Origin: G963663495 sp963663495
GTDB lineage: Bacteria; Bacteroidota; Rhodothermia; Rhodothermales; Bin80
Assembly (NCBI GenBank): GCA_963663495.1
Contig: OY760427.1
Span: forward strand, 2,604,001 to 2,668,000
Reading direction: 5' to 3'
Length of the DNA stretch: 64,000 bases
Shown: piece by piece, positions 19,378 through 28,431 of the stretch
How positions within the stretch are numbered: position 1 is the first letter of the stretch
How the letters are laid out: each line of letters opens with the position of its first letter
The notes under the pieces: generated by a model
What the model was told of the DNA's origin: nothing
What the model saw: only the letters and a program-made list of their open reading frames with translations
The model's database searches: none
Translations under genes and position numbers: made by a program

Positions 19378-19845
19378 CGGTATGGTCAAATATGATTTGA
19401 TGTTCGAGTAGTCATGCTATGTAAAGGATGGAGGTAGGCCCTCCAGAGCCGCTGTACAGGCGGAGGCTCTAAACCGCTGGCTGCTGCGTTGTTTAAGAGA
19501 CAGGGTGGTGAGCGAGACCGGAAAAGGCAGAGGTATGACTTTGTCAGGTACGAGCCACGGAGTTGAATGCAAATGAACCACTGCTGAAGTGTCGAAAATT
19601 GTTAGACGATGTCTAAACCAGCGGGATCTCTGGTCCGCTGGGACAAGCTTGGCGGGAGCCTGTCTATTGGCCAAGTGGCATCCGGCATGCAGGTGGCAAG
19701 ACCGTGGATTCAGGCCTTTACATGGAACTTGGGAACCTGTCGTCCTGATGCGAAGGGAGAGTCGCAAGCGGAGACCCCGTGAGCGATTGAGTACCGATGC
19801 GGGGCACAGGGGCGGAGCAGTCCGTAGTAGTGTGGAAGGGCTTGT

Positions 19846-22214
19846 CCTAACTTCGCCATTTCGTAGTGCTACTAACCCACGGAATTCTCCCGTGGCCATA
19901 TTTGGACCGTTTTTTTCAGGAGCAATGGATGGTGAGATTTACCGGATTGGTTGAAGTTGGTTTAGGGTGGTCTGAATCCCTGATTACCTGGTGTTTTGCC
20001 GCCTGTTTCGCTGCGATCTATCTCGGATCGTTTCCATCGGACGTAGCTCTGGTGGCTCCATCTGGAGTACGCTATCTCAACCGTTGTGAAGGGACCATGC
20101 GTCATGAGTCTGGAGGCTTCTGGCTCACCGGTGCACTCGCTTCCTCCACATGCTCGGTCACGGTGCGGGTCGCATCGGGATCATACACGTATCCCAGTAC
20201 CGCAAAGAACTGTACCATACTCGGAGGCAGATCCTGATCCACCTCCGTGATCAGGTACCGATATTGGTTCTTAACCATCTTGGTCGTAATCCGACGAATC
20301 CTGTTCAACTTGTCTCGGATCGTCGCCCAACTATCATGAATCCCGTGTTCCTTGAGTCTGGTGCGAACCAGATGGGCAGCATGATAAGCCAGTACCGTAA
20401 TGAACAGATGCCCTTCAATGCGGTCATCTCTGCTGTGGTAGATGGGCCGTAGACCGAGGTCCGATTTCATGACTCTGAATGTGCGCTCAATCTCTGTAAG
20501 TCGCCAGTAGGTTCGTGCAACCGTTTCCACCGACCATCCGGTATGACTGGTCCGAAGCACATACCCTCCGCTGGCCTGGGTGCGACGCGCATGCGAAGCA
20601 CGCCGGGCCACCGTAACGGATTCTGCATGCTTGGTGCCCTCCTTTTTACTGACCTCTACCTCATACAGGTGTGAGACCTTCTTGTACTTTTCCTTCAGAC
20701 GACCAACCTTTATCGTGACCTTTTCATAGTTCTTCAAGTACCCGGGTTTCGAGAGTCCCTCATGTAGTGTAGTGAGCGCCTTCACAAACTTCTTGCATTG
20801 GGTTTCAAGGATCTGATCCTCCTTAGCCTGCTTAGCCTCACTGTGCACAAACACGCGCAGTTCCGCATTATCTTCAACGTCTTTTTCGTCTTCAACATCT
20901 TCAACATCTTCAACATCTTCAACATCTTTTTCCTTTTTGGTGATCTTCCAGGCTTTGATCTTGACTCCCCCTGCGGTCGTAAACTGTTGATCCGGCTTGT
21001 TTTCGGGGACTGGAGGGGCTTTGGAACGCTCCACGGTGATCCAGTTCAGTCCCTGTTCTTTCAGGTACTGCAGATTCTGCTCCGTCGCAATGCCGGAGTC
21101 CATAATCACTGTGGGCGTAGCGCCGTTTAGTTTCTCAATCGCCTCTTTGAGCGTTGCCGGTTCCCCTGCATTGCCCGGCAGGATCTGCACATTGCGGGGG
21201 AACCCCGAACCATCCAGGGTGAGCGCCAGCGTAACCAACGGACAATCACTGCGCTTTTCCTTGCTGCGCCCATGCGACAACAACTTCCCTTTCTTCTTGC
21301 CGTGGTAATAGGTATTGGTTAAATCATAAAAGACGATCGTTTCTTCAAACTGCAATACCGCTTTGGTAATGCCAAAGAGTTTCTCCAGGATCTGATCCAT
21401 ATGCTTATGGATCAGATCAGTGCAACGATAGAGGGTGTTGAGACTCGGGGGTTCCAAATCCAGAAGCTGCAGAACACTGGAGGTTTTACACAGCCATTTA
21501 TGCGTTTCTCGTTCACTGCCCGGGTGGAGCATACGTCCGACGATCAGCGCACAGCAGAGCTTGACGTGTTTCTCGCAGAAGTTGAGCGAACGTAGCAGTA
21601 CAGCCAGTCCGAGCTGTTCCAATGTCTGAAGGATCAGTCGTTCTCCGCCGACGGTCCGGGAATCGGGATGGGTTGTTTTCTCTGGATCAATGAGGTGTTG
21701 CTGATGGGATGTGCGATGGATGTCGTAGCCCTTGCTTTCGAGATGTGCAACGATGTCGTCGACCGCTTTGAGAAAGGCTTCATCATTCTGGAAAGGGAGG
21801 CTGGCTTTCCCTTTGAGTCGGGCAGTAACACAGTGGGTCAGTTCCCCCCACAGACTGCGGGGGATGTTGAAGTTCGGGCCGAGATTAAGGAGGGTGCGGT
21901 GTTTGGAGGTACCGTCTTTGCGATAGGATTCGATGAGGGCAAAGCTGTTGCATTTCTTACCGTCTTTACGTTTGTAGGGTCGGTTTCGGATAAACATGAT
22001 CGGAGTGTGGAATAGGTACGGGGTAAGGTACCGGAGTGGTTGGGGGGAGGTTCCCGTCCACACCTCTATAGCACCACATTGCCTTTTCCGAAAAAGTCGG
22101 CTAAAAAAGGTCGAAAAACGCCGAATTTAGCCGAAATAGCGCTATTAGGAGGGAAAAACGAGAGAATTGGAGACGGAACTCAGCGTTTTCCCCTGACCGG
22201 ATGGCGAAGTTAGG
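19846..22214 (-). mobile_element. IS1634-type element, copy B
   Basis: Terminal inverted repeats CCTAACTTCGCCA at both ends and a 4-bp target duplication TTGT (19842-19845 and 22215-22218). It lies inside the RNA part of group II intron 3. Length about 2.37 kb with one transposase gene on the minus strand. Confidence 0.9.
20102..21997 (-). CDS. IS1634-family transposase (copy B)
   Basis: About 631 residues from ATG 21997 (MFIRNRPYKRKDG); an upstream in-frame ATG would add 22 residues unlike the family. The DDE core is complete: IVFYDLTNTYYHG (Asp), TVIMDSGIATEQ (Asp) and YWRLTEIERTFRVMKSDLG (Glu). A Lys/Asp/Val/Glu repeat tract before ELRVFVHSEAK is the longest of the three copies. The frame is intact and the element has matching target duplications, so it may still be mobile. 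Confidence 0.9.
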   Translation of the reverse strand: MFIRNRPYKRKDGKKCNSFALIESYRKDGTSKHRTLLNLGPNFNIPRSLWGELTHCVTARLKGKASLPFQNDEAFLKAVDDIVAHLESKGYDIHRTSHQQHLIDPEKTTHPDSRTVGGERLILQTLEQLGLAVLLRSLNFCEKHVKLCCALIVGRMLHPGSERETHKWLCKTSSVLQLLDLEPPSLNTLYRCTDLIHKHMDQILEKLFGITKAVLQFEETIVFYDLTNTYYHGKKKGKLLSHGRSKEKRSDCPLVTLALTLDGSGFPRNVQILPGNAGEPATLKEAIEKLNGATPTVIMDSGIATEQNLQYLKEQGLNWITVERSKAPPVPENKPDQQFTTAGGVKIKAWKITKKEKDVEDVEDVEDVEDEKDVEDNAELRVFVHSEAKQAKEDQILETQCKKFVKALTTLHEGLSKPGYLKNYEKVTIKVGRLKEKYKKVSHLYEVEVSKKEGTKHAESVTVARRASHARRTQASGGYVLRTSHTGWSVETVARTYWRLTEIERTFRVMKSDLGLRPIYHSRDDRIEGHLFITVLAYHAAHLVRTRLKEHGIHDSWATIRDKLNRIRRITTKMVKNQYRYLITEVDQDLPPSMVQFFAVLGYVYDPDATRTVTEHVEEASAPVSQKPPDS

Positions 22215-22290
22215 TTGTAATGGGTCTGGAGCGAAGGGGCTGCCCTAAGCGGTGTGGGACATTGGAGCAACCTGAGAGGGGAGGACTCTG

Positions 22291-23017
22291 ATGACGCACA
22301 CAAAACCGTTTCCCGTAACCAAGAGGATGGTATGGGAGGCATGGAAGAAGGTGAAGGCGAACGGAGGGGGCGCGGGAGTGGATGGGCAGACGCTGGAGGC
22401 ATTTGGGGAGGATCTTGGCAACAATTTGTACAAGGTCTGGAATCGGATGGCCTCGGGTAGTTATCATCCCAAGGCGGTACGGCGCGTGGATATTCCAAAG
22501 CCGGGTGGAGGTACTCGGCCATTAGGGATTCCCACGGTTACGGACTGCATAGCGCAGATGGTAGTGAAGCGGCATTTGGAGCCGGATATGGATCCGAAGT
22601 TTCATGTGGATTCGTATGGATACCGACCGAAGAAGTCAGCACATCAGGCCTTGCAGGCGACGCGGCAGCGCTGTTGGCGCCGGGACTGGGTACTGGATCT
22701 GGACATCAAGGCGTTCTTTGACGAGATAGATCACGAGTTGCTGATGCGGGCGGTGAAGGTGCATACGCAAGAGAGGTGGGTACTGCTGTACATACAGCGG
22801 TGGTTAACAGCACCGGTACAGTTACCGGACGGGACGATAGAGGAACGGGGAGTAGGGACTCCACAAAGAGGGGTGATCAGTCCGTTGTTGGCGAATCTGT
22901 TCTTGCACTATGCATGTGACAAATGGATGGAGCGGAAGTATCCCGACATTCCATTTGCCCGGCACGCCGATGACGCGGTATGCCACTGCCGCAGCGAGCG
23001 GCAGGCGGTACACCTAC
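22291..23017 (+). pseudogene. Group II intron reverse transcriptase, N-terminal part
   Basis: LtrA-like start (ANGGGAGVDGQTLEAF, PKPGGGTRPLGIPTV, YGYRPKKSAHQAL, LDLDIKAFFDEIDH with an intact first catalytic Asp, GTPQRGVISPLLANLFLH). The catalytic YADD box reads HADD here. The coding sequence is cut at 23017 by the IS1380-type element with a CTAC target duplication. The remainder continues at 26831. Confidence 0.85.
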
Positions 23018-23166
23018 CCTCCCTTATTCATGAGGGAGTTAAGTGGCGGGGAATCGTCGTTTAATATTATGGCGTAATATGTTGACTATACACGGTTTGA
23101 ATGGGATCCTGTGCGACGCTCAAACGTTCAGAAACCCCAATACCCATTCACCCTGTAACACACCCG

Positions 23167-24414
23167 ATGCAAGATCCCAAATCCAACCTTCTGTTCGCTT
23201 GCCAGTTCAATAAATCCGTTAAAGTTGTACGCTCCAAGACCGATAATCTAACATCGGATGCCGGCGTCATTCCTATGCGCCTGCTCATGGTGATCAGCAC
23301 CTTGGCATGCCGACTCGCTTCCGTGCTTAAGGACAATCGGTCCCAAACTCGGATTACGCATAGCCTTGAGGAGTTAGTGCGGCAGTTACTGCTGCAACAT
23401 GTGCAGGGGTGGGGACGTCAATCAGATGCGGACAAGCTTCGAAGGGACCCCGCCATGCGCGTGGCCACTTCTTCCAAAAGGGGTATGAGGGCATTACAGG
23501 ACGATAGGTCCCTGGCATCCCAGCCAACCATGTCTCGCTTCGTGCACATGTTGGCCGGGAAAAAGAATTTCAAGAAGTTGCGCCTTTTTGTAAAGACATT
23601 CGCCATGGAGCACCTGCTGCAGCGTGGTGGCGGGAAGCGCCGCCCCGAGGTGGTCTTTGATGTGGACGGTGTACCGGTAGATACGCATGGCAAGCAGCAG
23701 GGCAGCAAGTGGAACGGATATTACAAGCGCACCATCTTTCTGCCCCTTATCGCCATATGCGGTGAGTCGGGCGACATGTTGGGGGCGGAATTGCGAGGGG
23801 GCACGCAGAATGTGGTGAAGGACTGCTACGGTTTCATTCGACGCATTGGGCTGGCATTGCGTGAACATGTGGCCGACAAGGTCATTGTCCGATTGGACGC
23901 AGGCTTCAACAGTGGAGAGTTATGTGATAAGCTGGAGAACGACCGTATCGGCTACGTGATGCGTCTGAAAGGGAACGATGTGATTGACGGGCTTGCGGCG
24001 CCTCATTTGGAGGGTGATCAGCCGTCGGACGAATGCTACCACGAACTGCGCTACCGTGCAAAGTGCTGGTCCGTAGAGCGTCGTGTAGTGCTCGTGGTTG
24101 TTCCGGTGCCGGGAGAGCTTTTTCCGCGGCATTTCTATCTGATCACCGATCTGGATGTAGAAGCCTATCCGGCAGAGCAGCTTGTGAATCTGTACCGGAA
24201 GAGAGGAAAGGCGGAAAAGCACTTCGGGGAGCTGAATGCGGCTTGCTCCATGGCGCTGTCGTCGGTTCTCCGTCCGAAGACACACTATAAGGGCCGGCCT
24301 GTAGTGCGGGTGCCTGATGAGTCGGAGCAGGATGAGTCGGAACAGGATGAGTCGGAACAGGATGCCGAGATCCGAGCCGAGAACGAGGTCCTGCTACAGG
24401 TATACCTTCTAACT
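23167..24414 (+). pseudogene. IS1380-family transposase, N-terminal 85%
   Basis: From ATG 23167 (MQDPKSNLLF; an earlier in-frame ATG lies at 23101). DDE landmarks: VVFDVDGVPVDTHG (Asp), VIVRLDAGFNSGELC (Asp) and KRGKAEKHFGEL (Glu). A 15-bp tandem repeat encodes DESEQ three times near residue 400, an insertion not needed by the family. The frame stops at 24417 only because the ISNCY-like element is inserted after the Thr codon at 24412-24414; the remaining 74 codons are at 26343-26564. Confidence 0.85.
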
Positions 24415-26339
24415 TAGTGTTTGCCAGAAAAAGGTAGGAGGGCTGAAAAACGGCGAAACAAGGCCGTTTGATACTCGTTCTATCCACCTGTAAGCGTTAC
24501 GGTTACAGATGGATATGAGCCATACCGTATTTGCACATTGCAGATTATTCAGCCAGCGTGTCTCTAACGAATGTTTGGCCAAATCCTTCTGTTTCGGGCG
24601 TTTTCATCGATATAAGGCCCCTTGGGGCCGATTATTCATACGATTACTACCATGCGGATTGTAGAGGATACACAGTTTAAGCTCGGGCAGGTCCCCATTG
24701 AAGAGATGACCTTCCACCCCAAAGACCGGGACGATATACCGGCAGTGCTAAAAGGTCTGCAGCACCTGTATTGCGACCCAACGGCTCGGCAGAAGATCTT
24801 TGAGATCCTGGAGAAGCAGTTGCTTCCGAATATTGATTTGCAGCGTGGTCGTCCGGGGATGGCACTTTGGCGCGTCTTTGTCTTGGGGGTATTGAAGCAG
24901 GCCCTCAACTGCGACTTTGATCGTTTGAGGAGCCTGGCCGCCAATCATTTGGAGGTGCGCCAGATGCTGGGGCATACGAATTTCTGGGACGAGCCTGTCT
25001 ATCAGCTGCAGACCGTTATTGATAACGTGAGCCTGCTAACAGCGGACATCCTGAAGCAGATCAACGATGCGGTGGTGGCTTGCGGTCACCGATTGGTAGA
25101 ACAGGAGCCAGAGGAGCCGCTTCTTTGCCGGGTTGATTCGGCGGTGGCCAAAGCGAATGTGGAGTGGCCTACGGATGTTCGTTTGTTGTGGGAATCGATG
25201 CGGTGCCTGATTCGGGAGTTGCATTGCGCATGTGAGGCGCACAGCCTTGCGGGCTGGCGCAAGGCTGTGTACTGGAGTCGTACCTTGAAGAAGGCCTTCA
25301 ACCGGGTGCGTACGCACCGTCAGTGGCGTGATGAGTCGAAGGTAAAAAAGTATGTGAAGATGTGTCGTGTTCTGATTGAGCGTGCGGAGAGCAGTGTCAG
25401 CGTGTTGAAGGAGAAAGACGCGGATCTTGAGGAGGTGTTGCGGTACTTGGCAGATGCACAAAGGCAGATAGATCAAGTAGATAGGCGTCTATTGAAGGGG
25501 GAGGTGATTCCGCATGATGAGAAGGTATTTTCGATACATGAGCCGCATACTCGTTGGATCACCAAGGGGAAGGCGGGGGTGATTGCGGAGTTGGGTCTGC
25601 CGGTATGCGTGCTGGAGGATCAGCATCAGTTGATATTGTGGCATCAGATACTGCACGAAGGGGTGGATTCGGATATGATTGTGGGGTTTATGAAGGAAGC
25701 GAAGGATCGGTATCCGGCGATCACATCGTGCAGCATGGATAAGGGGTACTCATCGGTAAAGAACCGTAAGGCGCTGGAGCCGGTGTTGGACACGGTGATC
25801 ATGCCGAAGAGGGGTAAGTTGAGCAAAGCGGACAAGGAGAGGGAATCCGATCCGAAGTTTGTGGAGGGTCGTCGTCAGCATCCGGCAGTGGAGTCGGCGA
25901 TCAACAATTTGAATCATCGGGGCCTGGGTTTGATACGGACCCGTGGCAAGGAAGGCTTTGTTCGAACGGTGGCGCTGGTAGTGGTAGCGGCAAATGTGCA
26001 CCGTATCGGACAGATAGTGAAGCGGAGCGAGGAGCGACGAAGGCGGTGCGAGCAGGCCCGCAAGCGCGCGGCGTAGGTACTCGCGCGAGCGTCTTCAGCA
26101 CAGAATCAAGGTAGCCTGCAAGGGCGAGAGGCCAACGTATGTTCATGCCTCGCTGATGGACGACAAAAACACGTCTGATCAACGTCAAAACCCTAGGATT
26201 GCCGGCGTGAGCGGACAAAGTCGGCACCGTTACCGTCGAAAAATCCTTGCTGACTTGTCATTCCGATCCCCAATTCGAATTCCAGCCCCCCACTCAGCCA
26301 AGAGTCGCTCGCAAGACCATACTTTTCTGGCAAACACTA
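24415..26339 (+). mobile_element. ISNCY-like insertion sequence
   Basis: Ends are inverted repeats TAGTGTTTGCCAGAAAA (left) and TTTTCTGGCAAACACTA (right). The insertion sits in the IS1380 transposase; because the ends are partly palindromic with the target, the duplication could be read as ACT (3 bp) or up to 7 bp. It has one plus-strand transposase gene. A second copy of its last ~145 bp lies at 27428-27572. Confidence 0.8.
24652..26076 (+). CDS. ISNCY-type (IS5-like DDE) transposase
   Basis: About 474 residues from ATG 24652 (MRIVEDTQFKLG); an ATG ten codons earlier is less family-like. N-terminal helical part with a DFDRLRSLAANHLEVRQMLGH stretch, then a DDE domain: LLCRVDSAVAK (Asp), SCSMDKGYSS (Asp) and PAVESAINNLNHRGL (Glu). 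The C-terminal RTVALVVVAANVHRIG motif is typical of this group. The frame is intact, so the element may be active. A fragment of a related transposase lies at 57110-57255. Confidence 0.8.
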   Translation: MRIVEDTQFKLGQVPIEEMTFHPKDRDDIPAVLKGLQHLYCDPTARQKIFEILEKQLLPNIDLQRGRPGMALWRVFVLGVLKQALNCDFDRLRSLAANHLEVRQMLGHTNFWDEPVYQLQTVIDNVSLLTADILKQINDAVVACGHRLVEQEPEEPLLCRVDSAVAKANVEWPTDVRLLWESMRCLIRELHCACEAHSLAGWRKAVYWSRTLKKAFNRVRTHRQWRDESKVKKYVKMCRVLIERAESSVSVLKEKDADLEEVLRYLADAQRQIDQVDRRLLKGEVIPHDEKVFSIHEPHTRWITKGKAGVIAELGLPVCVLEDQHQLILWHQILHEGVDSDMIVGFMKEAKDRYPAITSCSMDKGYSSVKNRKALEPVLDTVIMPKRGKLSKADKERESDPKFVEGRRQHPAVESAINNLNHRGLGLIRTRGKEGFVRTVALVVVAANVHRIGQIVKRSEERRRRCEQARKRAA

Positions 26340-26342
26340 ACT

Positions 26343-26564
26343 TATCAGCTCATGCATGTGGGGCGCTGCCTTATGCGGGAGCCTGACGAATCCCAGATAA
26401 GTCTGAGCACCTATCGCGAGCGTGTACTCAAGGTGGGGGCCCGCTTCGTACAACACGCGCGCAACATCGTTATCCACATTGCCGCCAGCGCAGATGCTGC
26501 ATGGGAGCAATTTTGGCGACGTTATTGTCAACTCACATGGATCACGCTTCCCATGAAGAGCTAG
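26343..26564 (+). pseudogene. IS1380-family transposase, C-terminal part
   Basis: Continues the frame from 24414 once the ISNCY-like element is removed: YQLMHVGRCLMRE, then RERVLKVGARFVQHAR, then IAASADAAWEQFWRR. These are the usual C-terminal features of IS1380 transposases. Confidence 0.8.
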
Positions 26565-26830
26565 CTAAGTCATATTTGCGCCTGCGCTTCGACACCGCAG
26601 GCGCCCAACGCGGAAAGCGGAAAGAGAAGGTAGGCAGAGGTGTGTCTACCCGACAGACGTCTTCCCAAAATCTCGGTAATGTGACCGCTATCGAGTCGGG
26701 AAAAGGGCCTAAACTGGTGTTTTCAGCCCCTCTCATGGTCGTCCCTACGCATGAACAACGCACAATCGGTCCTGCAGGTACCGAAACAGCACTTTTAGAC
26801 CCGAACAGGGTACATCATGAATATTGCAGG

Positions 26831-27352
26831 CTACGCAGGGAGTTGGAGCGTCGGTTTGCCCAGTGCAAACTACGGTTGCATCCGGATAAGACGCGCATCG
26901 TTTACTGCAAGGATGGCAAGCGGAGGGGGAGACACCCTCTTACGTCTTTTGATTTTCTGGGATATACGTTCAGAGCGAGGAAGAGCAGGAGCAGGAGAGG
27001 GGCATATTTCACGGGATTCAATCCGGCTATCAGCCGCAAGGCGCAGAAGGCGATACGGCAGGCTATACGGGGCTGGCAGCTACAGATCCGCACAGGGTCC
27101 ACGCTGGAGGAGTTGTCTCGGCTGGTCAACAGTACAGCACGAGGCTGGGCACACTACTATGGAGCATTTCACCGATCGGTCTTACATCCGGTGTTGCAGC
27201 AGATAGATAAGAAGCTTACGTGGTGGGCAGTACGGAAATACAAACGTTTTCGTGGTAGTCCTCATAGTGCACGCAAGTGGCTTCGCCCAGTGCGTGCACG
27301 GTTTCCTGGTCTCTTTGCTCATTGGCAATTCTGTCATGCGACGGTTGCTTAG
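26831..27352 (+). pseudogene. Group II intron reverse transcriptase, C-terminal part
   Basis: Resumes with LRRELERRFAQCKLRLHPDKTR, then the thumb and maturase region (FDFLGYTFRAR, GWAHYYGAFH) and the final HWQFCHATVA before a stop at 27350-27352. With 22291-23017 it makes a full LtrA-like protein of about 415 residues, so the intron was intact until the IS1380-type insertion. Confidence 0.85.
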
Positions 27353-27427
27353 GAAGAGCCGTATGAGGCGAGAGTCTCACGTACGGTTCTGTGGGGGCCT
27401 GGGGGTGAAATCCCCCCGGGCTACCCG

Positions 27428-27572
27428 ACGATTGCCGGTGTGAGCGGACAAAGTCAGCGACGTTACCGTCGAAAAACCCTTGCGGACTGTCCTTCCAGAT
27501 CCCCAATTCGGATTCCAGCCCCCGGCTAGTCCAAGAGTCACTCAGAAATGCCTACTTTTCTGGCAAACACTA
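27428..27572 (+). repeat. Second copy of the ISNCY-like element's right end
   Basis: About 145 bp closely related to 26197-26339 (shared GATTGCCGG, GTGAGCGGACAAAGTC, CGTTACCGTCGAAAAA, TTTTCTGGCAAACACTA). It lies directly after the 3' end of group II intron 3 and is the leftover of another ISNCY-like insertion. Confidence 0.75.
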
Positions 27573-27573
27573 A

Positions 27574-28308
27574 GTATGGGTTTTGGGATAGGAGATTCGG
27601 AACATTGTGGAGGGCGCACATGTCTACGGAGCATGCAGACCAAGGCACCTTTCTCCCCGTCTAATCCTGCAGATGAGGCCATCTCGCAGAGTCTGAAAAC
27701 CCAGGAGGATGAGACCAAGGATCTGCAAAAACAGGTCCGTGAACTGAAGAGAAAGGTCGATCGTCTATCCAAGGACAACGCCGATAACGATGCGAAGATT
27801 GCAGATCAGGATGCGAAGATTAGGCATCTGAAAGATACACTGGAACAATCGCTTCGCCAACTCTTGCAAAAAGTGTGAACGTTGCGCGCCGGCGGACAAT
27901 CGCACTGGGTCGGAAGAACCATCTGTTTGCGGCAGCACAGCAGTCCGCAGTGCTGTACGCTCTTCTTGCTATATGCAAGCTGCAAGGTAAATCCGCTTGA
28001 GGGGCTTACCGATATGCTACGCCGTCTTCCGACATATCCTGCCGACCGCATGGTTGAACTTTTGCCCCATCGTTGGAAAGACTGGCGGGAATCGCAGCAA
28101 GCTACCGTTAAGAAACCGACGCAGGAGCCCCTAAACAGGCGCCCCGGGTAATCGGATCGATCCGTGTGCGGGTCCGCGAACGCGCTGTTAGGTACTTAAC
28201 TCCTGCACACCCAACGGACGCCGGCATATTAACATTCGGACCGCGGTATAACCTACTCTAATTGAGAGAGTAAATGCCTCGTTAATATGTACTTAACCGG
28301 ACGGACAC
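27574..28308 (+). mobile_element. Internally deleted IS66-type element
   Basis: Matches both ends of the element at 6107-8174 but lacks the middle. The N-terminal coiled-coil coding part (about 27577-27895) is joined directly to the C-terminal coding part and 3' region (about 27896-28117). The right terminal repeat (ATGTACTTAACCGGACGG...) ends at 28308. The catalytic DDE domain is gone, so it is a non-autonomous remnant. The left terminal repeat is missing because it abuts the ISNCY-like remnant. Confidence 0.8.
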
Positions 28309-28431
28309 CTGGGAATTGGTGCTGCGGATAATTTGAGTTTCGGATTGCGGTTCACCAAGCAGCACTCTACAGGTCGGGCACCCACTTACCGATATCTTTG
28401 GTCGAACAGATGTATCCTGCCTGCATTTCGG

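Larger units (their letters stand above)
23018..26830 (+). mobile_element. IS1380-type element, itself interrupted by an ISNCY-like element
   Basis: Imperfect terminal repeats match at 14 of 18 positions: CCTCCCTTATTCATGAGG at the left end and CCTGCAATATTCATGATG (reverse complement of the right end). A 4-bp target duplication CTAC lies at 23014-23017 and 26831-26834. Removing the element restores the intron reverse-transcriptase frame exactly. The transposase within is split by the ISNCY-like element at 24415-26339. Confidence 0.8.
19395..27424 (+). mobile_element. Group II intron 3, split by IS1634 copy B and by an IS1380-type element
   Basis: The 5' RNA part lies roughly at 19395-19845 and resumes at 22215-22290, continuous across IS1634 copy B once the TTGT duplication is removed. 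The reverse transcriptase follows at 22291-23017 and 26831-27352. Domain V (GAGCCGTATGAGG, loop, TCTCACGTACGGTTC) lies at about 27355-27389, and the intron ends with CTAC at 27424. The exact 5' end was not found. Sequence after the 3' end matches the end of the ISNCY-like element, so the intron may have entered an insertion sequence. It directly follows intron 2. Confidence 0.7.

Noticed and set aside
20875..20935. CRISPR-like short repeats
   Set aside because: The repeats are 9 bp, contiguous, without spacers, and lie in frame in a transposase gene. No CRISPR array was seen anywhere in the window.
20150..21130. Plus-strand frames of 60-115 codons opposite the IS1634 transposases as separate genes
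   Set aside because: They recur identically on the complementary strand of all IS1634 copies and resemble no protein; they are shadows of the transposase gene.
17893..23064. Retron or diversity-generating retroelement from the reverse-transcriptase frames
   Set aside because: The proteins have LtrA-like RT plus maturase features and are followed by group II domain V hairpins; no template/variable repeat pair or retron RNA is seen.
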